Shown here piece by piece: positions 12,906 through 26,600 of a stretch of DNA of 64,000 bases. Below the pieces are notes generated by a model. The model had not been told where the DNA came from. It did no database searches and worked only from the letters and a program-made list of their open reading frames with translations. Numbering within the stretch: the stretch's first letter is position 1; each line of letters opens with the position of its first letter. Both the position numbers and the translations under genes were made by a program. The stretch covers positions 12,776,852 to 12,840,851 of the forward strand of contig OX421507.1 of NCBI GenBank assembly GCA_949126835.1, read 5' to 3'. Origin of the DNA: Anisus vortex (taxonomy: Eukaryota > Mollusca > Gastropoda > Planorbidae).

Positions 12906-14624
12906 CATATTCCTTTTGAGATTTATATATATACAAGCCGTTATGTGCCCGGTCCTCCGAACCGGCTAAAAGTTATGTTTACATACACTCTAACTACTCA
13001 GGCAGTTATAATGAGATTGCCCGCATGACCTACGACACGAATTTAAACGTGAGGTAATTTTTTATTTGCCCGCTACAACATGAATTACCCGTTAAAATCA
13101 TTACTCATCACCCATTATAACAATTACAAAATTGCCCGCTATAAATTACGACGCAAATTAAAACATGAATATATTTTGTTCTATTCATTGATTAAGAACA
13201 TTCGACAGTACTTTTATTTTTTTTAAATGATTGTTTGATATATTTTTTTTACGACAAACATTAAGTCGCAGACCTATGTTGTGTTGTTTTTGTTTATTTG
13301 CTATTTATTTATTTATTGTTGCTTTGGAAGCAAACTTAGAATTAAATTTTCTATTCAACATGTAAAACAATAACAAATGAAACCCTTATGAAATAATGTT
13401 TATAAAACGTATACGACACGAATTAAAACTTTAAAAATTTAGTTCCGGCAATTTGAACATTGCCCGGTAATTTAAACATTGCCCGGTAATTTAAACATTG
13501 CCCGGTATTATAAACATTGCCCGGTATTATAAACATTGCCCGGTAATTTAAACATTGCCCGGTAATTTAAACATTGCCCGGTAATTTAAACATTGCCCGG
13601 TATTATAAACATTGCCCGGTATTATAAACATTGCCCGGTAATTTAAACATTGCCCGGTAATTTAAACATTGCCCGGTATTATAAACATTGCCCGGTATTA
13701 TAAACATTGCCCGGTAATTTAAACATTGCCCGGTAATTTAAACAATGGCCGTTACCTAGGCGATAAGCCTAAAGGTGCCCAGTTCTCGGAACTGGATAAA
13801 ATAACCCATGGAGTTATAAACAATAGTCTTCAGCGGGGATAAAGTATTTTCCGGTAACTTATACCATTTAAATATTGCATTCCACAAATAACGACGCAAA
13901 TTAAAACAAAATTTTGTTCCCTTCTTAAACGCATAAATACGCAAAATTTGATGACGCCATAAAATTATAAGCTTAAATATAGAGTGTAACCAGGACCACT
14001 GCGTTTAAATAAGCTTAGTAAGGCGTCGGTATTACTTCCCGAAACAGAAAAAAAAATGCTAAATCTATTTGCTTTGTCCTATGTTTGTAAAGTTTTAAAT
14101 TATTAATTAGCTTTAAGTCATGTATTCACAGTGTAAAGTATTAAAGTAGTGATAGATTAAGAAAATCAACTACAGTATTGGTAGTGTAAAGAATTTATGT
14201 TGTTTACGGCACGTAGACAATTTAAACATGAAGAAAATTTGTTCTCATCATTGAGTTGAGATAATAAAATCCATGCACATAGTTTGATGACGTCAATTTA
14301 AACATGAATGAAAAATGTCCCTTCATTGCTATAAAATCCATGCGCAAAGATTGATGACGTCATATAAAAATAATCTCTACGCGTCCTTTTGTCTTATTTT
14401 TTTAGCGCGATTGATCGAAAAACTATAAAAAGTTGGAACGGCAAATTCGACATGAACCCAAAATATGTCGTTTTATTCGCGTTTTTTGACCAAACTGACC
14501 ACTGCGGTCATTTTAATTTTTTTAAAACCTTGACAGTGTTCACCGCCGTAACGCAAAGAATATTTGTAGCAAATTTCACGTTTTTATGTCCAGTATTTAA
14601 AAAGATTATGCGGTATGTACATAC

Positions 14625-14655
<31 letters not shown>

Positions 14656-17600
14656 CATACATACATATTCCTTTTGAGATTTATATATATACAAGCCGTT
14701 ATGTGCCCGGTCCTCCGAACCGGCTAAAAGTTATGTTTACATACACTCTAACTACTCAGGCAGTTATAATGAGATTGCCCGCATGACCTACGACACGAAT
14801 TTAAACGTGAGGTAATTTTTTATTTGCCCGCTACAACATGAATTACCCGTTAAAATCATTACTCATCACCCAATATAACAATTACAAAATTGCCCGCTAT
14901 AAATTACGACGCAAATTAAAACATGAATATATTTTGTTCTATTCATTGATTAAGAACATTGGACAGTACTTTTATTTTTTTTTAATGATTGTTTGATATA
15001 TTTTTTTTACGACAAACATTAAGTCGCAGACCTATGTTGTGTTGTTTTTGTTTATTTGCTATTTATTTATTTATTGTTGCTTTGGAAGCAAACTTAGAAT
15101 TAAATTTTCTATTCAACATGTAAAACAATAACAAATGAAACCCTTATGAAATAATGTTTATAAAACGTATACGACACGAATTAAAACTTTAAAAATTTAG
15201 TCCCGGCAATTTGAACATTGCCCGGTAATTTAAACATTGCCCGGTAATTTAAACATTGCCCGGTATTATAAACATTGCCCGGTATTATAAACATTGCCCG
15301 GTAATTTAAACATTGCCCGGTAATTTAAACATTGCCCGGTAATTTAAACATTGCCCGGTATTATAAACATTGCCCGGTATTATAAACATTGCCCGGTAAT
15401 TTAAACATTGCCCGGTAATTTAAACATTGCCCGGTATTATAAACATTGCCCGGTATTATAAACATTGCCCGGTAATTTAAACATTGCCCGGTAATTTAAA
15501 CAATGGCCGTTACCTAGGCGATAAGCCTAAAGGTGCCCAGTTCTCGGAACTGGATAAAATAACCCATGGAGTTATAAACAATAGTCTTAAGCGGGGATAA
15601 AGTATTTTCCGGTAGTTTATACCATTTAAATATTGCATTCCACAAATAACGACGCAAATTAAAACAAAATTTTGTTCCCTTCTTAAACGCATAAATACGC
15701 AAAATTTGATGACGCCATAAAATTATAAGCTTAAATATAGAGTGTAACCAGGACCACTGCGTTTAAATAAGCTTAGTAAGGCGTCGGTATTACTTCCCGA
15801 AACAGAAAAAAAATGCTAAATCTATTTGCTTTGTCCTATGTTTGTAAAGTTTTAAATTATTAATTAGCTTTAAGTCATGTATTGACAGTGTAAAGTATTA
15901 AAGTAGTGATAGATTAAGAAAATCAACTACAGTATTGGTAGTGTAAAGAATTTATGTTGTTTACGGCACGTAGACAATTTAAACATGAAGAAAATTTGTT
16001 CCCGTCATTGAGTTGAGATAATAAAATCCATGCACATAGTTTGATGACGTCAATTTAAACATGAATGAAAAATGTCCCTTCATTGCTATAAAATCCATGC
16101 GCAAAGATTGATGACGTCATAAAAATAATCTCAGCGCATCCTTTTTTTTTCTAACTTTGTGACGAAAAACTATAAAAAGTTGTACTGGCAAAGACAATGT
16201 GAATCAAAAGTTGTGTTTTTTTTCGCGTTTTTTGACCAAACTGACCACTGCGGTCATTTAATTTTTTTTAAACCTTGACAGTGTTCACCGCCGTAACGCA
16301 AAGAATATTTGTAGCAAATTTCACGTTTTTATGTCCAGTATTTAAAAAGATTATGCGGTATGTACATACCCAGCCAGCCAGCCAGCCACATACATATTCC
16401 TTTTGAGATTTATATATATACAAGCCGTTATGTGCCCGGTCCTCCGAACCGGCTAAAAGCTATGTTTACATACACTCTAACTACTCAAGCAGTTATAATG
16501 AGACTGCCCGCATGACCTACGACATGAATTTAAACGTGAGGTAATGTCTAATTTGCCCGCTACAACATAAAATTACCCGTTAAAATCATTACCCATTACC
16601 CATTATAACAATTAAAAAATTGCCCGTTATAAATTACGACGCAAATTAAAACGTAAATATATTTTGTTCTATTCATTGATAAAGAACATTCGACAGTATT
16701 TTTATTAAATAGAAAATGATTGTTTGATATGTTTTTTTACGACACGACAAACATTAAGTCGCAGACCTATGTTGTTTTGTTTTTGTTATTTGCTATTTAT
16801 TTATTATTGTTGGTTTGGAAGCAAACTTAGAATTAAATTTTCTATTCAACATGTAAAACAATAACAAATGAAACCCATATGAAATAATGTTTATAAAACG
16901 TATACGACACGAATTAAAACTTTAAAAAGTTAGTTCCGGCAATTTGAACATTGCCCGGCAAATTAAACATTGCCCGGTAATATAAACATTGCCCGGTAAT
17001 TTAGACATTGTCCGGTAATTTAAACATTGCCCGGTAATTTAAACATTGCCCGGTATTATAAACATTACCCGGTAATTTAAACCTTGCCCGGTAATTTAAA
17101 CAATGGTTGTTACCAAGGCGATAAGCCTAAAGTTATAATGAGATTTCCCGCTTCACAGTTAATATATACGGCAATTAATAAAACCCCACCCGTTAAAAAG
17201 TTTATCGATGTATACGTCACAAATTTAAATGTGAATGACATTTTGTACGCCCGCTACAACCGAAACGAACTGCAACGTGAAATATTGCCCGCTAGAAACG
17301 AATTGAAACGTGAAATATTGCCCTCTAGAAAAGAATTAAAACGTGAAATATTTCCCGCTAGAAAGATTTTAATGCGTATACGCCCGCTTCAAACGAATTG
17401 AAAAAGCTAAAAGTTATGTTTACATACACTCTTACTACTCAAGCAGTTATAATGAGAATGCACGCAACAACTACAAAAGTTTATATTTCGTATACGACAC
17501 GAATTAAAACGTGAATATATTTTGTTCTATTCATTCATAAAATACATCAGCAAACATTGAAGCAAAGTTAATTTTAAATGAATACGCAAAATTTGATGAC

Positions 17601-20600
17601 GTCATAACGAAAAGCCGGCTAGCTATCTCTGCGCAAACTTTGATGACGTCATCCTGAAAAAATCTCAACGCCATCCTTTTTTTAATTTTTTTAGCGCGAT
17701 CGATAGAAAAACTATAAAAAGTTGGAACGGCAATTTTAACATGAACCCAAAATATGTCGTTTTATTCGCGTTTTTTGACCAAACTGACCACTGCGGTCAT
17801 TTTATTTTTTTTAAAACCTTGACAGTGTTCACCGCCGTAACGCAAAGAATTTTTGTAGCAAATTTCACGTTTTTATGTCCAGTATTTAAAAAGATTATGC
17901 GGTATGTACATACCCAGCCAGCCAGCCAGCCAGCCAGCCACATACATACATACATATTCCTTTTGAGATTTATATATATATATGAATATGATATGATATG
18001 ACAAGCCGTTATGTGCCCGGTCCTCCGAACCGGCTAAAAGCTATGTTTACATACACTCTAACTACTCAAGCAGTTATAATGAGACTGCCCGCATGACCTA
18101 CGACATGAATTTAAACGTGAGGTAATGTCTAATTTGCCCGCTACAACATAAAATTACCCGTTAAAATCATTACCCATTACCCATTATAACAATTAAAAAA
18201 TTGCCCGTTATAAATTACGACGCAAATTAAAACGTAAATATATTTTGTTCTATTCATTGATAAAGAACATTCGACAGTATTTTTATTAAAAAAGAAAATG
18301 ATTGTTTGATATGTTTTTTTACGACACGACAAACATTAAGTCGCAGACCTATGTTGTTTTGTTTTTGTTATTTGCTATTTATTTATTATTGTTGCTTTGG
18401 AAGCAAACTTAAAATTAAATTTTCTATTCAACATGTAAAACAATAACAAATGAAACCCATATGAAATAATGTTTATAAAACGTATACGACACGAATTAAA
18501 ACTTTAAAAAGTTAGTTCCGGCAATTTGAACATTGCCCGGCAAATTAAACATTGCCCGGTAATATAAACATTGCCCGGTAATTTAGACATTGTCCGGTAA
18601 TTTAAACATTGCCCGGTAATTTAAACATTGCCCGGTATTATAAACATTACCCGGTAATTTAAACCTTGCCCGGTAATTTAAACAATGGTTGTTACCAAGG
18701 CGATAAGCCTAAAGTTATAATGAGATTTCCCGCTTCACAGTTAATATATACGGCAATTAATAAAACCCCACCCGTTAAAAAGTTTATCGATGTATACGTC
18801 ACAAATTTAAATGTGAATGACATTTTGTACGCCCGCTACAACCGAAACGAACTGCAACGTGAAATATTGCCCGCTAGAAACGAATTGAAACGTGAAATAT
18901 TGCCCTCTAGAAAAGAATTGAAACGTGAAATATTTCCCGCTAGAAAGATTTTAATGCGTATACGCCCGCTTCAAACGAATTGAAAAAGCTAAAAGTTATG
19001 TTTACATACACTCTTACTACTCAAGCAGTTATAATGAGAATGCACGCAACAACTACAAAAGTTTATATTTCGTATACGACACGAATTAAAACGTGAATAT
19101 ATTTTGTTCTATTCATTCATAAAATACATTAGCAAACATTGAAGCAAAGTTAATTTTAAATGAATACGCAAAATTTGATGACGTCATAACGAAAAGCCGG
19201 CTAGCTATCTCTGCGCAAACTTTGATGACGTCATCCTGAAAAAATCTCAACGCCATCCTTTTTTTAATTGTTTTAGCGCGATCGATCGAAAAACTATAAA
19301 AAGTTGGAACGGCAATTTTAACATGAACCCAAAATATGTCGTTTTATTCGCGTTTTTTTACCAAACTGACCACTGCGGTCATTTTATTTTTTTTAAAACC
19401 TTGACAGTGTTCACCGCCGTAACGCAAAGAATTTTTGTAGCAAATTTCACGTTTTTATGTCCAGTATTTAAAAAGATTATGCGGTATGTACATACCCAGC
19501 CAGCCAGCCAGCCAGCCAGCCACATACATACATACATATTCCTTTTGAGATTTATATATATATATGATATGATATGATATGATATGATATATATTATATT
19601 ATATTTTCTATTATTAGATGTCTTCCTTATTTTGAAGCAAACACTCTTAAAGTTTACAGACGTTCCGTCTAGATTCTAGATAGAAGCTTGTTTACGTCCT
19701 AGGCCCAAAAACTCCTTCCGGGCGGCAGGGTTAGAACTTGTACCGCTTCGTTGACGGTCCGTTGTACTAACCGCAGGACCGGCCGTTCTAATTGTTATTG
19801 CCACGTTTCTCACTAAAATTATAACGAAATAAATGAATTAAATTGTTTGGTTGTTATTTGTTTAGTTACGTTGTTGTTATATATAACATATATATGTTAT
19901 ATAATATATACGATTTATTTTAATGGTTTCATAGATAAAACAGTTTGGGAAACGCTGATGGTGTAAATTGTGTAAATCAAACAAGAAAATATGCAGATTG
20001 TTCAGAAATATTTCGACGTTGTTGTTAAGTTGTTTTTCGTTGTCGTTAAGTTGTTGTTTTTTTCGATGTGAAGAAATGCCTTAGTCCATAGATTATACCA
20101 CCATTGGTTTATGAATGTTTAAAGTTTTACTAAGAGTAAATATGTGCACCGCTTCTACCCCCTCCCCCAACCACAAAAAGCCCCAACTATTTAGTGTAGT
20201 TTTTTTTTTGTGTGCATAAATTGACGAGATAAATTGTCAACGTTTTCATTTCTATGGTTTGACTGGCGCTAAACGTGTGTCAACTTGGCCTGGCTTTTTT
20301 CTGAGAAAACAAAAATGTAGGAGAAGGCGAGGCGATAGGAAAAGAATTTCAAAACACCACCACACATTCTATATTGTATAAGTCGATTGAATACTTGTCT
20401 GAATGAATGATCTCATCGATTCAATGACTTTATTACACCGCTGTAACGGGGACAGATTTAGGTCAAACGGTGCCAAACGATTTTTCTTTTACAAATATTT
20501 GCGGCAAGATCACTTTTGCTTGCGGGCACAGCCAGGAAGTTTTTTTTTTTTTTTTTTTTTTTTCTATCGCGCCTTTTGTATCGATTAATGCTTTGAGCGA

Positions 20601-23600
20601 CTTGTATAATTTCACAGACTGTTTACGTGCGTAAACTGTCCTATTCAACTCTATTTAATTTAAAACAGTTAACGGTGTCTTCGGCGCGTATGCCTTTTGG
20701 ATATTTTTTAAGAGGGGTGGTGGGAGAGGAGGGGATTTTTAGCACATGGCGGCCTTGTGGTCCGCAGGCGGCGCGCCTTCGGATTGCCACTCGGGCAGAA
20801 GAAACAACATTTCAGGAATTTTACCAGGGTCTGGAGTCCGCTCCCATCTCTGAAGGGTGCCTAGCATTGGTTGTTAGGGAAAGTATTAAGGCGGATGGTC
20901 ATTACGTGAGCTGAGTGGAAATAATTCATAATTTTAATTTATGATATATTTTAAATATTTCAAATATTAACCTGAAATTAGTAATTTCATAATCGGGTAG
21001 AAGACGTGACAAAATTTCGTAACATGAATGATTCGTAAAAATAGGCAAGTCTGTAAAACGAGACAGGGACTAAGAAAAATGAACTGACGGTCCGTTCAAT
21101 AAATTACGAAATCTTGTCCCAGCAGTTTCTGTGGCCACGGCATACTAGGTGAATGTGTGGCCAGCAATATGCGCAGTAGCCTTTACTTTACCCCAACTAA
21201 GGTCAGGCGCCCATCAGAGCTGGATAGACTCAAGCAACCCTTCAGAATCCTGCGCCAGGATTCGAACCCGGGACCTTCGGTACGCCAGCCGAACGCTCTG
21301 CCGGTGGGCCACTGTGCTCCCCCTGTGAGAAAGGCTTGGTATTAAAGGTTGCCTAAGCCTCTATTCGCGCGCGCCTGTATTCTCCTTTACGGTGACGCCC
21401 TAGTGCGAGCGTAAAAAACAAAATACATGTCCTAATTTGTGTTATAGAAAGAAACATAATTTGAAGAATGACGTCAAGGTGTGTGGGTGTAACTTCTTGA
21501 AATGAATGGGTGAGGGTTGTACACCCTCAGATTTGTATATGGTATTATTTGTTTTAGTAAAGCACCCTAAAGCGATATTCTACGGTTGTGTGACGCCCCT
21601 GACGCCATGAAATAGATTTTTGAATGCACTGTTAGTGGGAAAGGTTAGCCCTGAAATCTTAGTTCGATATTTCGTTTTTGGGTCTTTTAATAACCTGGCA
21701 AGTGTAGGAGTAGGGGATGAAAGAAAAAGCACGGGGCCCATATCTCATGCATCTCTGCGTACCGCCGGGGGATCGTGTTGGCATGACCCTGTATCAAAGA
21801 CCTGCTAACGGGAAGGGCTACGTGTGGGCAGAGGGAAAGAGGGAGGGGGGGGGTACTAGATCTACACGGGGGCTGATTTGCACCACTGACTTTTGTGTAT
21901 CTGGCAGCGAAGCGAATCCAAGTTAACAAAAAACTACACATTTAAATATTTTTAAAAAAATCTTTTTTACTTTAAAAGAATTTTTTTTTTCAAACAGTTT
22001 TGTACAAATGTTATGAATCTAGAAATTATGATAGTCATTGGCTAAATGTCCATTATGATAGTCATTGGCTAAATGTCCATTATGATAGTCATTGGCTAAA
22101 TGTCCATTATGATAGTCATTGGCTAAATGTCCATTATGATAGTCATTGGCTAAATGTCCATTATGATAGTCATTGGCTAAATGTCCATTATGATAGTCAT
22201 TGGCTAAATGTCCATTATGATAGTCATTGGCTAAATGTCCATTATGATAGTCATTGGCTAAATGTCCATTATGATAGTCATTGGCTAAATGTCCATTATG
22301 ATAGTCATTGGCTAAATGTCCACGACATTAACTTTGCAATATAGGGCTATCGGCTATTCACTTTACGGAAGATAAATCTTTCCACGTGGTTCCTGGTCCT
22401 TCATTACTCGTACATAGAAACCACCGGATTGCTTTTAGCATTGGATTGAAAGTTTTGACAGCATCTTCAAACTGAACACGATTCATCGGTATTACAATAA
22501 TTGTGAAGTGTTATTTTGGTTTTAAGACTTAATATAATACTTGTTTGTCCTGGGAGAATTATATAGGCTATGCAGAGACAAAGAAGTTATTGTTTGGTTT
22601 GATACTGGTATTCAAAAGTGTTTTGTATATTTTTGCGCGTGTTATGGTTTGTTCAGATTTCCTGGCTGTCGGGGCTAACTACAGAGTACAGAGGTGTCAA
22701 TTTCTATGTGTACTTGAGCGATGTGCTCTGTGTGTCTGTAGTAATGACTGGTTGTGCAGGACAGACAACTCTGAATGTCTGTAGAGGTTGTGTAATGACT
22801 GGTTGTGCAGGACAGACAACTCTGAATGTCTGTAGAGGTTGTGTAATGACTGGTTGTGCAGACAACTTCGAATGTCTGTAGATGTTGTAATGACTGGTTG
22901 TGCAGACAACTTCGAATGTCTGTAGATGTTGTAATGACTGGTTGTGCAGACAACTTCGAATGTCTGTAGATGTTGTAATGACTGGTTGTGCAGACAGCTT
23001 CGAATGTCTGTAGATGTTATAATGACTGGTTGTGCAGAAACTTGGCATAATGAGACAGAACTTCTGGCCAAATCAAGACAGGCGACTTGGGGAAAGTTAT
23101 GTAAACAAAAAAAGGACAGTGCATTTTACGTCTTCTGCGATCTACGGCATAAAAGACGTCGAACAAAGAAGAAATATGAAACATTCCGGATATGGAAGTT
23201 TTCTCTTTTATAAATCTTGTTTGTTTTTTTTTTTAACCTGCCATTAATTCTAGGCCATTTGTTTAAACTTTAAACTCTCATTGAATAAGAGTAAATATGT
23301 TTATGTTGTCATGGCAACAAACCTGCGGCCAAGGTTGGCTGCATTTGTGTGTCAGAAAGCGGCACATTGTACTACCGTTAAGTGTGTGCTCGGATATCAG
23401 CGGACGGGGGTAAGGGCGAGCCTTTTTTTTTTTTAAAAAAAGTAGTCCCGGCTGTCATCGAAACCGCATCAAAATTCCCCAGCTCAGCCGCCTGGTAGGC
23501 TAACCCTTCCTACGTTGTTGTTTTTTTTTCCTTGTAGAGTACCGTTATAGGGCTGGAATCATACACAGCAGGTGTTGTGTTGGAGATTTTAAGAAAAATA

Positions 23601-26600
23601 CAACATACTGGTGGGAGGGTGCTGTGAGAAGGTGGGTGTAAACTCGGAGGTAGTCGGGAAATAAACACAAGAGTTGTCAACGTCTGTGACACGTAGCCAG
23701 GTAACACGGAGCGGGAAAAGTGGGAGAGCGTGTGTGTGGGGGGGGTGGGGGGGGGGGGGTTTAGGCATTCGATTGGAAGAAGGGAAAGGGGTGGAGGGTG
23801 CTGCCGAAATATCGTATCTGGGGCGATCTGTTTTGTCGCCATGAATACCAGGGCTGTGTTTCAAGAGTGTGCGCGAATGGGCGTCCTCTCTAACCACCCC
23901 CCCCCCCGCCTCCCATTTTATTATTGCCACGTTGATAGGATTGTGTGTGGGTATGTTTTATTTTTAGTATCAGAAGTCTTAAGCATAAACACACGAAATC
24001 AATTTCAACAGTTTCTTTTTTTGAGTCTTCTCTAGTCTAGATCTACTCCTAGCCTACTTCGTCTTTGCCGTGTTATTTTGTTGTTGTTTTTTAAATATAG
24101 GGCCTATACCATCATAAAATTCAGTTCTTTGAAAAACGTGGGCTTACGATAATAAGAAACTTGGCTGCTGACATAAAATGCACCAAAAAAAAAAAAAAGC
24201 GATTGTATGTTAAAGCACTGTAACATAGAGTTTAAATATTGACTTTTTTTCAATGATATGTGAGCAATGTCTCAATGATTTCAACCTGTCCTACCCCTTT
24301 TCTTGTGCCTTTTTTATCTATCGTGAATTTTCGGTTTAACGGTCCTCCACATAACGTTGTCTAGCTAGGCGTTTGATACAGCATTACGTGTTGATGTTTA
24401 GATAGGCCATCATTATGTATTGACTTTTATATAGGCACATCATACCATAGGCTAGATAGGCACCATCGATAATTTATTCTCCTCGTTGTTTACATTAAGT
24501 TTTGTTCTTTTCCTTTGTCAGGTCCGTGTTTTGAACCACATAACATGGAAAACAGTGGCCACCTTGTCTCACCCAGAAATCATAGACTCGAAGAACGTGG
24601 TGCGTTGTTACATTAGTTGAGATAATTACATTATGTTAGTTGTTCATTAGGCCTACATTCTATTAGCTATATCATCCCATTAGTTAGGCCTATTTATTAC
24701 ATTATATTAGTTGCTTTTTACATGAATTCATTTTATTAGTTAAATATTAGGCCTAGGCCTACATTATTTATTTGCTCATTGAATTAAATTAGTTATTCAT
24801 TAAATTAGTTATTTATTCACATTATAGGCCTATTAGTTATTTATTATAATAGTTATTAATTATTATATAAGTTATTTTTTAAATTGGCTATTTATTACAT
24901 AGGCTTATTAATTATCATACATACATTTTTATTGCATGCATTAATTATTACTTAGGCTAATTGCTAATTTGTAGGCTAATACAAAGGTCATTGAATCCAT
25001 TAGTTATTACGTAATCTTTTTATTGCATTAGTTAATTATTTACGGAATGTCGTTTCGTTGTAATATAAAGACGACGGTCTCGATTACTTATCGATTTATT
25101 CTACTGTCTTATTCATTATTCCTGTATCACTGTATCGTTTGTTTGTTTTATCTTCTTCTATTCTTTTTCTGGGAGCAAAGGGAAGTAAACCAAATTGTAT
25201 ATTGTGTCTCAGTGTGCTCCTTATCTTTTGGCTAGATTGGATTACCTCCCCCCCTTTCCACCCAACTCCACGCGGGGCCATCGAAACTATAAGTGGTGTG
25301 TGCTGTGTTGTGTGTGTCAATCATATTTTATTCGGTGATTTCAGTGCTAATGATCTCTTGTGTTTTTTTTTATCGTTCGTTTTCGTTGTTCGTCTTCATA
25401 GTTTCTACTGTAGAGAGAGAAAGAGTAGGGGAAAGATGGAGAGAGAGAATGGTGTTGAAAAAAAAACTGTTATCACACATATCATGGGTGGGTTCTTTCA
25501 AACGCAAGGGGGACAGAGTTAGTACAGACCTTGTTGTAACTTTTGTTGTTGCCTCAAGGCACTTTGCACAGAGTCTCTGTTTAGGAGCCCTGGTGGCTTC
25601 TACTTTGCTCTCATCTTGTCCTCGTCTTCCACCCCACCCCCTAGGTGTAATTAATTTCAGGTTCACCCGCGGTGTCATTCGCAGTTGAGGTCAAGAGGTC
25701 GAACGGCGAACTCTAAAGTGTCGCTTGCCTTTCCACAGGTTGTGTACAGGGAAGTTGAGAGCAAAACCCCGTCAGCCCCGGGGAGCCTGAGCGATGTCCC
25801 CACAAGCACCCTATTCACACCCACCAGCAAATGTAAGTCATCGGTTTACCTTCTCTTCGGGCATGTAGGTCATTCCGAGGTCATTCATTGGAAACAATAA
25901 ATAATCACATTTGTTGTAATTTTTTTTTTGCATTTATTATATTAAGTGTTTTGTTTAATACATGTACAAGTTAATCAGGTGATTAAAGGGGATGTCCATA
26001 AAAGATGTCACGCACTAGGGGAAGGGGGGTCAGGCATTTGTGGCAATAAGTGACAAGGGGGAGAGTATTTAAACAATAATAATAATAATAGTATTTATAA
26101 AGCGCTATCAACAAACATAGTGTAGGCTCTAAGCGCATAAAAAAAAAACAGAACAAAACATACATACAAGTAATAACATATAATGGCTAGGGTTATACAA
26201 AACTAGACGAAAATTAACGATTGAACTGATTTCTAAAGGTGAATCTTAAAATAGTGAGTCTTTAAGTTCATTTTAAAAGTGTCGTAGCAGGCGGTTTGTC
26301 TGAGCTTGAATGGGGGGGGGGGGGGGGGGGGCGAGATCCAATGTGACCAATGCACAAATATTCCTCACAATATAAATATTTGCATCTGTAGATGAAATTA
26401 CTTTAATTGCAGTATTGAACTGTTTATTGTATGTATGCCTAATACTCAAACGACAAGGACGGCTGGTCCAGCGGTTAGATCACCAGACCGTCAACCAAAA
26501 AAAAAAACTGACAGGTCGCGGGTTCTATCTCTGATCCAGCGGTGAACTGGTTAGTTCACCGGACTGTCAACCAAAAAACCAACTGACAGGTCGCGGGTTC

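Larger units (their letters stand above)
11209..19610. repeat. Five-unit satellite (macrosatellite) array with nested minisatellites
   Basis: Five head-to-tail units of about 1.58-1.76 kb, each opening with acaagccgttatgtgcccgg and a CCGGT..ACCGG hairpin, and each ending in a (CAGC)n tract plus an AT-rich run. Units 1-3 form one type; units 4-5 form a second, shorter type with a different middle. Every unit has an inner 19-bp minisatellite (cattgcccggtaatttaaa) and several gatgacgtcat palindromes. The whole array lies inside a WRAP73 intron. The two-type organisation implies at least two rounds of amplification. Confidence 0.93.

Noticed and set aside
12010..15702. Identical 62-codon minus-strand frame in satellite units 1, 2 and 3
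   Set aside because: Sameness follows from recent duplication of the unit; type II units lack it and there is no domain or codon-level constraint visible.
17084..18983. 105-codon frame repeated in satellite units 4 and 5
   Set aside because: It arises from 33-bp in-frame tandem repeats and two almost identical units; nothing suggests translation.
11209..19610. CRISPR-like array, because of regular short repeats
   Set aside because: The 19-bp repeats are contiguous, without unique spacers, and the DNA is animal nuclear sequence.
20627..20914. 95-codon frame in a GC-rich patch
   Set aside because: No family signature; the patch looks like a repeat and lies deep in an intron.
25139..25688. 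Overlapping 100-130-codon frames on both strands in a WRAP73 intron
   Set aside because: Low-complexity composition, no domain, and flanking WRAP73 exons join in phase without them.
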